Source of the DNA: Acidobacteriaceae bacterium
GTDB taxonomy: Bacteria > Acidobacteriota > Terriglobia > Terriglobales > Acidobacteriaceae
Assembly: GCA_003132445.1 (NCBI GenBank)
Contig: PKXU01000170.1
Location: 1 to 35,081 of the forward strand
Direction of reading: 5' to 3'
DNA: 35,081 bases
Made by a program: the position numbers and the translations under genes. Under the pieces are notes generated by a model, which did no database searches, was not told the DNA's origin, and saw only the letters and a list, made by a program, of their open reading frames with translations. Position 1 is the first letter of the stretch. Each line of letters opens with the position of its first letter. This document shows positions 17,116-25,470 of this stretch, piece by piece.

Positions 17116-17667
17116 ATGCCGGAAACAGCGCAGCAGTACATCCAGCGAATCCTGGGCCACGTTGAGGGCCAGGATGCCATGAAAGTGCAGCGGGCCACTG
17201 CGGCGAAGCTGAAAAAGCTAACTCAAGGCTTGTCGCCGAAGCAGTTGAAATGGAAACCGGAACCGGGCAAGTGGTCGATCGCTGAAATTGTCGCTCACCT
17301 GGCTGACGTGGAGATCGTGGCCAGCTGGCGGATGCGCTCGATTCTGGGCGCGAATGGCACGGCCGTGCAGGCCTTCGACCAGGACGCGTGGGCGTCCGTT
17401 TTTCAATATGGCGAGCGCGACGTAAAGCAATCGCTAGAAGTTTTTCGCGTCCTGCGCGAGAACAATCTGATTATGCTGAAAGCTCTTCCCCGCGAACGCT
17501 GGGATAACTACGGCATGCACGCCGAGCGCGGCCAGGAGACCATTGCACATTTGGCGCGCATGTTCGCGGGTCACGATACCAATCACGTTCTGCAAGTGGA
17601 ACGCATCGCCGAGCAGATCAATGGCGTGCGCAAGAAAAATGCAGGAAAAAAGAAGAAGCGAAAGTGA
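17116..17667 (+). CDS. DinB-family putative metal-dependent protein
   Basis: The 183-residue all-helical protein has DinB-like features: LKWKPEPGKWSIAEIVAHLADVE (about 48-70) with the conserved Trp-Ser-Ile-x-Glu-x-x-x-H, and a late His in HDTNHVLQVERI (about 154-165). Three histidines of this pattern bind a metal in YfiT/DinB proteins. Many such proteins are thiol-dependent S-transferases (bacillithiol or mycothiol), but the substrate here is unknown. The C-terminus is Lys-rich (KKNAGKKKKRK). GGGGTG precedes the ATG. It overlaps ubiE as GTGA, indicating translational coupling. Confidence 0.85.
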   Translation: MPETAQQYIQRILGHVEGQDAMKVQRATAAKLKKLTQGLSPKQLKWKPEPGKWSIAEIVAHLADVEIVASWRMRSILGANGTAVQAFDQDAWASVFQYGERDVKQSLEVFRVLRENNLIMLKALPRERWDNYGMHAERGQETIAHLARMFAGHDTNHVLQVERIAEQINGVRKKNAGKKKKRK

Positions 17668-18545
17668 ACCGCAGCAGCGGCATGCAGGAAAACATTGTTC
17701 CGGAAAAGACCGTTCAGGAAAAGATTGTTCGGGAAAACGGCGTGCGGGAAATCAGTACCTCGTCGGTGGTTGGCGCTGCCCCGGAAGGCGCACTCGATCC
17801 GCATTCCGCATCCCAAGCCGTGCGCGAGATGTTCACTTTGATCGCGCCTCGCTACGATCTGCTGAACCATGTGTTGTCTTTCAATATTGACCGCATGTGG
17901 TGGCGCCGAACTGCGCGCACATTCCGCAACATTCTGCTGCGCCCCGATGCTCGTATTTTAGATTTGTGCTGTGGAACCGGCGACATGACCTTCGCGCTGA
18001 GCCGCCAGGCAGGGAAGTCTTCTGCTCAGATTCTCGGTGCTGATTTTTCTCACGCGATGTTGCTGCGCGCCACAGCGAAATCATCGTCTTCTCAGCAGAA
18101 TGGATCAACGCCAGGCTGGATCGAGGCGGACGCTCTGAGCCTTCCATTTCCCGGTGCGCACTTCGATCTGGTGACTTCTGCTTTTGGTTTCCGCAATCTC
18201 GCCGACTACGATGCCGGATTGCGAGAGATAGTGCGCGTGCTGCGTCCGGGAGGAGAGTCCGGCATTCTCGACTTTGGCGAGCCCAAGGGAGTCGTGGGTG
18301 CGCTCTACCGCATTTACTTCAAACAAGTGCTGCCCCGCGTCGGCACTTTAATTTCCGGCGTCCCTGGCCCGTACTCATATCTGCCCGCATCCGTCGAGCG
18401 TTTTCCGCCGCCGGAAGAAATGCTCCGGAGGATGCGACACGCTGGATTTTCCGAACCAACGTGGACTCGGTATACCTTGGGAATCGCAGGCTTGTATCGC
18501 GGGAAAAAACTCGCGTACCGACCGTCGCCTCGACGGTGCAGCTGA
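17664..18545 (+). CDS. ubiE: UbiE/MenG-type quinone-ring C-methyltransferase
   Basis: The 293-residue enzyme methylates the ring of demethylmenaquinone or the ubiquinone precursor using SAM. Motif I is LDLCCGTGDMTFA (about 99-111); MFTLIAPRYDLLNHVLSFNIDRMWWR (about 56-81) is the family's N-terminal signature and LVTSAFGFRNLADY is the conserved post-II block; FGEPKGVVGALYRIYFKQVLPRVG is typical of MenG/UbiE. An extra N-terminus of about 45 residues, made partly of a tandem repeat, precedes the usual start. The GTG at 17664 overlaps the upstream stop; an ATG at 17682 is an alternative. Given the likely acidobacterial host, menaquinone is the expected substrate. Confidence 0.93.
   Translation: MNRSSGMQENIVPEKTVQEKIVRENGVREISTSSVVGAAPEGALDPHSASQAVREMFTLIAPRYDLLNHVLSFNIDRMWWRRTARTFRNILLRPDARILDLCCGTGDMTFALSRQAGKSSAQILGADFSHAMLLRATAKSSSSQQNGSTPGWIEADALSLPFPGAHFDLVTSAFGFRNLADYDAGLREIVRVLRPGGESGILDFGEPKGVVGALYRIYFKQVLPRVGTLISGVPGPYSYLPASVERFPPPEEMLRRMRHAGFSEPTWTRYTLGIAGLYRGKKLAYRPSPRRCS
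17688..17747 (+). repeat. Four 15-bp tandem repeats in the ubiE N-terminal extension
   Basis: Units at 17688, 17703, 17718 and 17733 share the pattern GAAAANRNYGTKCRG and code for pentapeptides of the kind Glu-Lys/Asn-x-Val-x. The repeats lie entirely before the conserved methyltransferase domain, in the region between the DinB stop and the family's normal start. Confidence 0.85.
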
Positions 18546-18570
18546 AGAGTTCGGCTTGCGTCGTTCTTTG

Positions 18571-19647
18571 TCAGTTTGGAATCGAAACAGTCTCAGACGC
18601 ATCGCGACGGAAGGAATCCGCGAAGGCGTCGGCGATGGTGTAGCGCATCACGTGCTCGTATTCGGGGCCGAGGAACCGGCGCAGGCGATCGGTGTTCATA
18701 ATGTATTCGCCAGTCATGTAAGGAACCGCCTCGGGTGGAATGGCGGAAATCTTCAGCTTCCACAAAGCCTTCAGCACCTGCCGCATCGCCCACTTTCCCG
18801 GCACGCGTAAAAGCTTTGCCTGGGCCATCTCCACGCAGCGGCCGAAAGTCAGAGGTTCTCCTCGGCCGGCAACGTTCAGCACGGTCAGGCGTTGGGTCTC
18901 CGGTTCGCGTTGCAGGATGTGCCGAATGAGCCGGGCCATATCGTCGACATGGACAAACTGAACCTTGTTGTCGAGATACTGCTGGCCGCGAGGAAACATG
19001 CAAGGCAGACGCTTGCCTTCTTTGCGCATTTTTTCCGCGCGCACGCTCTTGCCGTTAGGCGTGCCGCGAAACGCTCCCATCAGATAATTGTCCACGCTCG
19101 CGCCGGCAAATATGTGTGGCCGCAAAATATAGGCGCTGCAACCGCGCAACGCATGCGAGCGCGTCTGCACGACTTCGTCCGACTGTTTCTTGTGAACCGC
19201 GTAGGGCAGGGTGTGGGCCGCCAGCAACGATTCTTCCGTGGCCGGCGCTGGCAAGTTCGGTCCATACGCTGACACGCTGCTGGGAAAGATGAACTGCTTG
19301 ACTCCGTCGTCGGTTGAGCGGTTAGTCTCAGTGACTGCTTCCATCACACGCGCGGTGCCGGCTACATTGATCTGCCACATCCGCTCGACATCAACGACGC
19401 CCGTGCGCACCGGATCGATTACGAATGCCAGGTGAACCACCGCGTAGGCGTGCGTATTGCGCAGCAGTTCGTACAAAACCCGCGTGGACGATTCCTGGCC
19501 GAGATCCAGGTTTTCAAATTGCAATTCGGAACTGGCCTGCGGAGGACTCACGTCCACCCCGATCACGGAATAGCTCCCCAGCAAGGGCAATAGCCGTGAG
19601 CCCAAGTTTCCCGACACACCGGTTACGACTACAACTGGTTTGGCCAT
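18571..19647 (-). CDS. NAD-dependent epimerase/dehydratase family (extended SDR)
   Basis: The 358-residue protein has an N-terminal Rossmann motif (VTGVSGNLGSRLL, residues 8-20), an acidic Asp after the second strand (VIGVDVS) for NAD binding, and the SDR catalytic set: SSVSAYG and YAVHKKQSD (Tyr and Lys). The rest (LRPHIFAGASVDNYL, QFVHVDDMARLIRHIL) matches extended SDRs acting on nucleotide sugars or similar substrates. The substrate is not evident. It follows the parvulin gene with a TGATG overlap and converges with ubiE, 25 nt apart. Confidence 0.88.
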   Translation of the reverse strand: MAKPVVVVTGVSGNLGSRLLPLLGSYSVIGVDVSPPQASSELQFENLDLGQESSTRVLYELLRNTHAYAVVHLAFVIDPVRTGVVDVERMWQINVAGTARVMEAVTETNRSTDDGVKQFIFPSSVSAYGPNLPAPATEESLLAAHTLPYAVHKKQSDEVVQTRSHALRGCSAYILRPHIFAGASVDNYLMGAFRGTPNGKSVRAEKMRKEGKRLPCMFPRGQQYLDNKVQFVHVDDMARLIRHILQREPETQRLTVLNVAGRGEPLTFGRCVEMAQAKLLRVPGKWAMRQVLKALWKLKISAIPPEAVPYMTGEYIMNTDRLRRFLGPEYEHVMRYTIADAFADSFRRDASETVSIPN

Positions 19648-20885
19648 CAGTTCGGTTGTGCGGCCGGAGGCTGCGCCGGCGGCGGGGTTTGCGGCTGAGG
19701 CGGCGTCTGCGGCTGAGCCTGCGGAGCCATTGGGCTAGGAGCGTTCTGCCGATTCTGAATGCGCGGCGATTGCATCGGGCCGGGACGCATCGGGCCTCCC
19801 ATGGGCCCAGCCGGCATCGGCGGTCCGAAATAAGCCTCGTTGGTTTCAACCTTAAACGAGCTGTTTAGCTTTTCCATCATGTCTTTCATTCGCTCGTTTT
19901 GCAGTTTGCTTTGAATTTCGTTCTTGGCCTGATCGAGCGGAACTTCGCTCTTGCTGTTCACCTTGAAAATGTAATGGCCGCCCGCATCGCTAATCACCGG
20001 CGAAACTTCTCCGGGTTTCAGGTCAAACACACCGGCTTGAGTTGGAGGCAGACCTGTGCGGCGCACGCTGGGCAAATTGACCGTGGGAGATTCGATTTTC
20101 ATACCGGCGGCAGCGAACGCTTCTTTCTGTAATTTGACGAAATCTTCCCCGGCAGCAGCCCGGGTCCGCAAGCTCTCGGCCAGTTGCGTCATGGCCTGTT
20201 CGCTTTCCTGCCTCTTAGCCTGTTCCTCGGCTTGCTTGGCCTTTTGCGCTTCTTCGCTCGGTTTTTCGTTCTTGTCGTTTTCGCTTTTTACCTCTGGTTC
20301 AGGCTGTTTATTGCGCGGCACGAACACTCGATCAACGTTGAACTGCTCAAAGTCCGCCGCGTGTTCGTGGTAATACTTTTCGATCTCCTCTGGTGAAATC
20401 TTCGCCGCGTCCTCCTGAATTTTTTGCCGCAGTTCCTGACTCAGGATCTGCATCCTCAGGACCTTAAGGCGGTCCTCAAACTGAGGAGTCTTGTCCATCC
20501 CTTTCTTCTTAGCCGCGTTCGAGAGCGCGATCCACTGCGGCAGAAGTCCAGCCAGTTGCTTTTTCATCTGCGGGGTTGCGTTCGGGGCGAGGTTGTTGAG
20601 CAGCTTCTCAAACTCTGCTTTAGTAATAACTGTCTTGCAATCTGCGGAAGATTTCGCAGCCGGAGTTTTTTCCGCAGTGGCCGGTTTTGCCGCCGTCCCC
20701 TTGGCTGGCGCTGTTGTAGCGCGCGCCGGACACACACCCACGATGGTGATTACCGCCGCTCCCGGAGCAACCGAAGCGGATGTATCCGCCGCGGAAGGTT
20801 GCTGCGCGGGAGGCATGCCCGGCGCCGCCGCTTGTCCCCAGGCCAGCGTCCCTAACCAAACACACATCAGCCACCGCTTGCGCAT
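19647..20885 (-). CDS. Periplasmic parvulin-type peptidyl-prolyl isomerase (PpiC/SurA-like)
   Basis: The 412-residue protein has a signal peptide (about 1-20), an Ala/Pro/Thr-rich linker (22-82), a SurA-like helical N-domain (about 85-180) and a parvulin domain (about 182-312: FNVDRVFVP ... GVFDLKPGEVSPVISDAGGHYIFKV). The isomerase domain is split by a charged Lys/Glu/Gln stretch (193-232) that looks like a helical insertion. The tail after 350 is Pro/Met/Gly/Gln-rich. GGAGG lies about nine bases upstream of the ATG. It should assist folding of outer-membrane proteins and is divergent from the CDF gene. The insertion and Pro-rich tail are unusual relative to E. coli SurA/PpiD. Confidence 0.88.
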   Translation of the reverse strand: MRKRWLMCVWLGTLAWGQAAAPGMPPAQQPSAADTSASVAPGAAVITIVGVCPARATTAPAKGTAAKPATAEKTPAAKSSADCKTVITKAEFEKLLNNLAPNATPQMKKQLAGLLPQWIALSNAAKKKGMDKTPQFEDRLKVLRMQILSQELRQKIQEDAAKISPEEIEKYYHEHAADFEQFNVDRVFVPRNKQPEPEVKSENDKNEKPSEEAQKAKQAEEQAKRQESEQAMTQLAESLRTRAAAGEDFVKLQKEAFAAAGMKIESPTVNLPSVRRTGLPPTQAGVFDLKPGEVSPVISDAGGHYIFKVNSKSEVPLDQAKNEIQSKLQNERMKDMMEKLNSSFKVETNEAYFGPPMPAGPMGGPMRPGPMQSPRIQNRQNAPSPMAPQAQPQTPPQPQTPPPAQPPAAQPN

Positions 20886-21032
20886 AAATCATTTCCTCCA
20901 GGATTGGTCCATCAGAAAGTTGGAAAATACCAAGCTCAAATCGTAGCACAAGCGAAGGCGTTTCCCGCGCTTGGAGACATATGACCATGCCGATTCGTCG
21001 CTTTCCTATGACTCGACCAAAACGTCCTCTCT

Positions 21033-21060
21033 ATGACAGACCCAAAATGACAGACCCAAA
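21033..21060 (+). repeat. Perfect 14-bp tandem duplication in divergent promoter region
   Basis: ATGACAGACCCAAA occurs twice head to tail at 21033-21046 and 21047-21060, between the divergent parvulin and CDF genes, about 55 bases before the CDF start. It may be a protein-binding site or a recent duplication. Confidence 0.9.
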
Positions 21061-21113
21061 CGTCTGCCGCGATTTGCTTGGCACTTTTGTATGGCAGCGG
21101 CGATAATTCCTGC

Positions 21114-22544
21114 ATGTCGGGCAATCCCGCCATCCCTTCATCCGAATTAATGCGCGCTGAGAAGCGCGCCGCTGCCGGCAGTTCCGTTCTCGCGGCCGTG
21201 GTCATTACGACGCTCAAAATTGTGGTCGGTTTCAGCACGGGCAGCCTCGGCATTCTCTCTGAAGCTGCGCATTCCGGGCTCGATCTCATTGCTTCGCTGC
21301 TGACATTTTTTTCTGTCGGCGTCTCCGACAAGCCCGCCGATGCCGAACACCAATACGGTCACGGGAAAGTGGAAAATTTTTCCGCCTTCGTAGAAACGGC
21401 GCTGTTATTACTGACCTGCGCCTGGATTGTCTATGAAGCCGCGCTGCGTCTCTTCTTTCGCCACATCGAGATCGAGCCGTCGATCGCGGCTTTTGCGGTA
21501 ATGCTTTTTTCCATGGGTGTCGATTGGTGGCGTTCCAGAGCGCTGGGCCGCATCGCGCACAAATATGACAGCCAGGCACTCGAAGCCGATGCCCTGCATT
21601 TTTCTACCGATATTTGGTCCGCCGGCGTGGTTGTGCTGGGACTCATTCTGGTTTTACTAGGCCGTATCTATCGCGTGGACTGGCTGCGCGTTTCCGATCC
21701 AATTGCCGCTCTTTTCGTGGCCGGCGTTGTGGTTTCAGTAAGCTGGAGGCTGGCGCGCCGCACCGTCGATGCATTGCTCGATGCTGCACCGCCGGGCGTG
21801 CGATCGAAGATTTACGATGCGGTCTTGCGCGTCGACGGCGTTCTCGAAGTCGATCGAATCCGCATCCGCCGGGCCGGCAATCGCTACTTCGCCGATCTCG
21901 CGGTAGGACTGGCCCGTACTGTGACGTTCCAGCGTTCAGGGCAATTAGCTTCCGCAGTTTCCGAAGCTGTTCACCGCATCCTGCCTGACTCCGACGTAAC
22001 TGTTCAGCCGCTTCCACGCGCACAGCGTTCGGAAAATATTTTCGACCGAATTCGCGCTGTCGCCGCCAACAACAATCACAACGTGCATGACATCAGCGTG
22101 CAGGATGTTGAAGGCCGGCTGCATGTGGAGCAGCACATCGAACTTGACGAGCGTATGTCGCTGAAGGCCGCCCACGATCAGGTAACCGATCTCGAAGCCG
22201 ATATGCGTCGCGACGTTCCTGAGATTTCCGACATTCTCACTCACATCGAGAGCGAGCCGGCCACGATCGAGAAACCCGAAGAGGTGATCGGCGATGCAGA
22301 ACTCGAACGTCGGCTCAAAGCCGTGGCTTCACAGTTTCACGAAGTGCTCGACGTTCACGAATTCATCATTAAGCGCGTTCGCAGCCGCATGTACATTTCA
22401 TGCCACTGCACGCTGCCCGACAGTCTTTCCCTGGCGCGCGTGCACGACATCCAAACCGAGCTGGAAATTCGCTTCAAGCAGGATGCGCCCGAATTATTCC
22501 GCGTCCTGATTCATCCCGAGCCCAGCACCGACAACCGGAGGTAG
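21114..22544 (+). CDS. Cation diffusion facilitator (CDF) metal transporter with three C-terminal domains
   Basis: The 476-residue protein, counted from the ATG at 21114, has a six-helix CDF core (about 20-220) and exports divalent metals against protons. The metal site is the typical His-x-x-x-Asp pair in helix 2 (AHSGLD, His53/Asp57) and helix 5 (ALHFSTD, His162/Asp166), suggesting Zn-type specificity. After the core there are three tandem ferredoxin-like C-terminal domains (about 228-310, 315-390, 397-470) instead of the usual one. A TTG at 21078 would lengthen it by 12 residues but is less likely. The last codons contain the ribosome site of the OsmC gene, indicating one operon with osmC, the thioredoxin-fold gene and the EamA gene. 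Confidence 0.92.
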   Translation: MSGNPAIPSSELMRAEKRAAAGSSVLAAVVITTLKIVVGFSTGSLGILSEAAHSGLDLIASLLTFFSVGVSDKPADAEHQYGHGKVENFSAFVETALLLLTCAWIVYEAALRLFFRHIEIEPSIAAFAVMLFSMGVDWWRSRALGRIAHKYDSQALEADALHFSTDIWSAGVVVLGLILVLLGRIYRVDWLRVSDPIAALFVAGVVVSVSWRLARRTVDALLDAAPPGVRSKIYDAVLRVDGVLEVDRIRIRRAGNRYFADLAVGLARTVTFQRSGQLASAVSEAVHRILPDSDVTVQPLPRAQRSENIFDRIRAVAANNNHNVHDISVQDVEGRLHVEQHIELDERMSLKAAHDQVTDLEADMRRDVPEISDILTHIESEPATIEKPEEVIGDAELERRLKAVASQFHEVLDVHEFIIKRVRSRMYISCHCTLPDSLSLARVHDIQTELEIRFKQDAPELFRVLIHPEPSTDNRR

Positions 22545-22551
22545 GTGCACG

Positions 22552-22953
22552 ATGATCACTGCAAGAGCAATCTGGACTGATAACGAGCGCTACATTGGCG
22601 AGGCGGGTTCGCGCCATGCTGTCGTGATGGACACGGCGTCGGAGAAAACGGCTAGCACACCCATGGAACTGGTGCTGATCGCGCTTTGTGGTTGTACGGC
22701 TTCTGACGTGGTGGGCATTCTTCGTAAGAAGCGCGAGCCATTTACCAGACTTGAAGTCAGCGCCAGGGGCGAGCGCGCGACCGGCAACCCAGCTGTGTAC
22801 ACAGAAATTAATCTGGTTTACCGAATTGCTGGTAAAGTTTCGAAGAAAGCTGTGGAAGACGCGGTCCGCCTGTCGAAAGAAAAGTACTGTTCGGTTTCGG
22901 CGATACTGGAAAAGACGGCGAAGATTGACTCGAAGATTGAATACGTAGAATGA
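22552..22953 (+). CDS. OsmC/Ohr family protein
   Basis: The 133-residue protein has the OsmC fold: an N-terminal beta region (ITARAIWTDNERYIGEAGS), the first redox Cys in IALCGCTASDVVGIL (about residues 45-51) and the second in KEKYCSVSAIL (about 107). Such proteins reduce hydroperoxides using thiols, often via lipoyl or thioredoxin-like partners. The extra Cys (CGC) beside the first active Cys is seen in YhfA-type OsmC members. GGAGG sits eight bases before the ATG and lies in the tail of the CDF gene. The thioredoxin-fold protein 40 nt downstream is a plausible reducing partner. Confidence 0.9.
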   Translation: MITARAIWTDNERYIGEAGSRHAVVMDTASEKTASTPMELVLIALCGCTASDVVGILRKKREPFTRLEVSARGERATGNPAVYTEINLVYRIAGKVSKKAVEDAVRLSKEKYCSVSAILEKTAKIDSKIEYVE

Positions 22954-22993
22954 AGATAGAATTTGTTGAATGGATGAAGATCGAGTGGAATCG

Positions 22994-23269
22994 ATGGCGT
23001 TGACGCGTGTCCTGCTTTTCACCCAACCCGGCTGTCTCTCGTGCGAGCTGATGAAGGTTTTTCTCGAGGCCCGAGAGATCGCGTTCGAAGAACGCGATAT
23101 CGTTTCCGATCCGGAAGCTCGCCGGGAAATGATCGAGCAGTATGACAGCGAGGAGACTCCGACCATGGTGATTTTCTCTGGCGAAACGCCAGAGGTCATC
23201 ACCGGCTTTGATCCCGTACGCCTTGACCAGTTCCTCGACCCGACCCCATCCTCGGATTCGGTGACCTAA
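22994..23269 (+). CDS. Thioredoxin-fold (glutaredoxin-like) protein
   Basis: A 91-residue single-domain protein starting with a strand (ALTRVLLFTQ) and then PGCLSCELMKVFLEARE, i.e. a CxxC redox motif of the glutaredoxin/NrdH class, followed by FEERDIVSDPEARREM and a cis-Pro motif ETPTMVIFSGE. The start at 22994 has GAGTGG just upstream; an ATG at 22970 would add eight residues. Likely a disulfide or mixed-disulfide reductase; the partner may be the OsmC protein encoded just before it, an inference from context only. Confidence 0.85.
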   Translation: MALTRVLLFTQPGCLSCELMKVFLEAREIAFEERDIVSDPEARREMIEQYDSEETPTMVIFSGETPEVITGFDPVRLDQFLDPTPSSDSVT

Positions 23270-23319
23270 CCCTGAACGGCGCTCGTCCAACCATTCCTCA
23301 TCGTGCCATTCTTCATGCC

Positions 23320-24270
23320 CTGCGCGGATATTTTTTTATTGGCTCGGCGGCATTTCTCTGGGGAATCTCAGCCGCGCTGGGCCGCGCCGTTTTTACGGGC
23401 AAACTGGCCTTGAGCGGAGAAGCCCTGCATCCCATCGATCCGCTGATCCTGTCGCAAACCCGGGCTTCGTTTTCTCTGCTTGTCTTGCTCGCTCTGCTGG
23501 CGGGACGCCGCGGCTGGCAGCGAATAAAAATGCCTACTCCCGATCTCGTGCGATGTTTAGTTCTCGGCGTGCTGGGCGTGGCGGCGTCGAATTATTTCTA
23601 TTACGTCGCCATTCAGAGAACGAGCGTGGCCATCGCCATCATCGTGCAATACACCGCGCCAGTGTGGGTGTTGTTGTATGTTGTCGCGCGCGGACAACAA
23701 AAACTCACGCTGCAGAAAGTCGCAGGGGTAGGCGTGGCAATCACCGGCATTGCCCTGACGATTGGCATCGTCGGCGCGAGAGCGTCGTCGCCGCTTCGGC
23801 TCGACACCTACGGTTTTATTGCTGCGCTGCTGGCGTCGTTCTCCTTCGCCTTTTACAACGTTGGCGGACACCGCATTCTGACCCGGCATGACCGCTGGCG
23901 CGTTCTGGTCTGGACGCTTATTTCCGCGTCCGTTTTCTGGCTGTTCGTGAATCCTCCGTGGAAAGTCATCGCCGCACACTACGCGCCCGCGCAGTGGGGA
24001 TTTCTGTTTATCTTTTCCATGATTTCGGTTTTGGGCTCGTTCTCGCTCTACTTCCTGGGCTTGCAATATCTCGAACCCACGCGCGCGGTCATCGCCAGCT
24101 GCCTGGAACCCGTATTCTCGATCCTGCTCGCCGCAGCTTTGCTGGGGGAAGGCGTGCGTCCGATTCAGACGGTGGGGATTGTTCTGGTGCTGTCGGCGAT
24201 CGTGATTGTGCAATTGCCGGGACGGGGAAGAGTAGATCAGCAGCAAGTCATAGTCGACCCAATGGAATGA
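23320..24270 (+). CDS. EamA/DMT-family permease, start codon unclear
   Basis: A ten-helix drug/metabolite transporter with two EamA repeats: first half ALRGYFFIGSAAFLWGISAA to GIALTIGIVGARA, second half DTYGFIAALLASFSFAFYNV to LSAIVIVQLPG. The open frame starts at 23227, after a TGA at 23224-23226. Between 23227 and 23410 it contains no ATG, GTG or TTG in frame, yet it encodes the whole conserved first helix. The first canonical start, TTG 23410, would cut that helix off. CTG 23320, CTG 23272 (three bases after the upstream stop) or ATT 23293/23308 are candidates. I give the minimum extent. It is last in the CDF-OsmC-thioredoxin operon; substrate unknown. Confidence 0.8.
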   Translation: MRGYFFIGSAAFLWGISAALGRAVFTGKLALSGEALHPIDPLILSQTRASFSLLVLLALLAGRRGWQRIKMPTPDLVRCLVLGVLGVAASNYFYYVAIQRTSVAIAIIVQYTAPVWVLLYVVARGQQKLTLQKVAGVGVAITGIALTIGIVGARASSPLRLDTYGFIAALLASFSFAFYNVGGHRILTRHDRWRVLVWTLISASVFWLFVNPPWKVIAAHYAPAQWGFLFIFSMISVLGSFSLYFLGLQYLEPTRAVIASCLEPVFSILLAAALLGEGVRPIQTVGIVLVLSAIVIVQLPGRGRVDQQQVIVDPME

Positions 24271-24322
24271 ACAGGACGGTTTGAGTTGTACAGCGTCCTC
24301 CCGCCGGGCGCCGCCTCATCGT

Positions 24323-25282
24323 TCACTCGCTTCGCAAGGAGACGTTTGCAAGATCGATCGCTTGGCGCACATGTCCTCGCGATCTTTTCAAGGCAGCGGC
24401 GGCCTGCGACGCTTTCACTCCCGCGGCCAGCATCACCACCGCGACTGGCGTGCGATTGCCGCTTGCCTTGAGTGCAGCTCGCGCTGCGTCGTGGTCGGCT
24501 CCAGTCGCTTGTTCGAGTATTCGGATGGCGCGCTGGACAAGCTTTTCATTCTTCGTCCAGACATTCACCATCAGATTTCCGTAGACGTAACCCAGTCGCG
24601 TCATGGCGCCCGTCGAGATCATGTTGAGCACCATTTTGTGCGCCGTTCCCGCCTTCATGCGCGAGGATCCGGCGAGGACCTCGGCCCCAACTTCGGTCAC
24701 GATGGCGAAATCGGCGGCGCGTTCGAGAGGCGAGTCGCGATTGCAGGTGAGCGCGATCGTATGCGTTCCCCGCCGCCGGGCATATTCGACCGCGGCGATC
24801 GTGAATGGCGTTCGTCCGCTGGTGGCGATGCCCAACACAATGTCGCGCTTGCCGGGCTTTCGTTTTTTTATTTCCGCCAGTGCGAGCGAAGTGTCATCTT
24901 CGCTGGCTTCGGTGGAGGCCGCAAGCGCCTTGGGACCTCCTGCCATGATGAATTGCACAGTCTGCGGATCGGTATTGAAAGTCGGCGGAATCTCGGAGGC
25001 GTCGAGGGCGCCGATGCGTCCGCTGGTGCCGGCCCCCACGTAGATGAGGCGGCCGCCTTGGCGGAGCCCGTTGACGACCACGTCTATCGCCCGCGCAATC
25101 TGCGGCAGTGCGCAGCTTACTGCCGGCGCGACTGTGGCATCTTCCTGATTGATCAGGCTCACAATTTCGAGTGACGACATGCGATCGAGATCAGCGGCGG
25201 CGGGAAGGATTTGTTCGGTAGGCAAACGGCGGAGGTCGGATTTCTCAGTTTCCTCTTTTTTTTCTTTGCGAGTTCGGGTCAA
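24323..25282 (-). CDS. murQ: N-acetylmuramic acid 6-phosphate etherase
   Basis: MurQ cleaves the lactyl ether of MurNAc-6-phosphate to GlcNAc-6-phosphate and lactate in cell-wall recycling, in the cytoplasm. The SIS-domain protein of 319 residues has the signature VGAGTSGRIGALDASEIPPTF (about 83-103), a catalytic Glu there and a second in AASTEASEDD (about 120-129), then IATSGRTPFTIAAVEYA and the AGSSRMKAGTAHKMVLNM block. The first 20 residues are a charged extra tail compared with E. coli MurQ. A beta-lactamase-family gene lies 188 nt upstream on the same strand, consistent with a recycling pair. Confidence 0.95.
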   Translation of the reverse strand: MTRTRKEKKEETEKSDLRRLPTEQILPAAADLDRMSSLEIVSLINQEDATVAPAVSCALPQIARAIDVVVNGLRQGGRLIYVGAGTSGRIGALDASEIPPTFNTDPQTVQFIMAGGPKALAASTEASEDDTSLALAEIKKRKPGKRDIVLGIATSGRTPFTIAAVEYARRRGTHTIALTCNRDSPLERAADFAIVTEVGAEVLAGSSRMKAGTAHKMVLNMISTGAMTRLGYVYGNLMVNVWTKNEKLVQRAIRILEQATGADHDAARAALKASGNRTPVAVVMLAAGVKASQAAAALKRSRGHVRQAIDLANVSLRSE

Positions 25283-25470
25283 GTCGTACGCCTTTCGGTG
25301 TCGGGAAAGCAGATCATTCTATTACCCTGCGATTACCGTCGCGAGAAAGCCGGCCGTGCGCAGCGTGACAAGGCATTGTTTCCACAACATGCTCGAAATG
25401 AATGGCGTCGTCTCATCTGTGCCGTTCTGGAGGCGGAGGGAGCAATCTCGCGCGAATCACTAACGCCAGT

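Noticed and set aside
24281-25174. 297-codon plus-strand frame over murQ
   Set aside because: Antisense to murQ, low-complexity, no ribosome site and no family resemblance.
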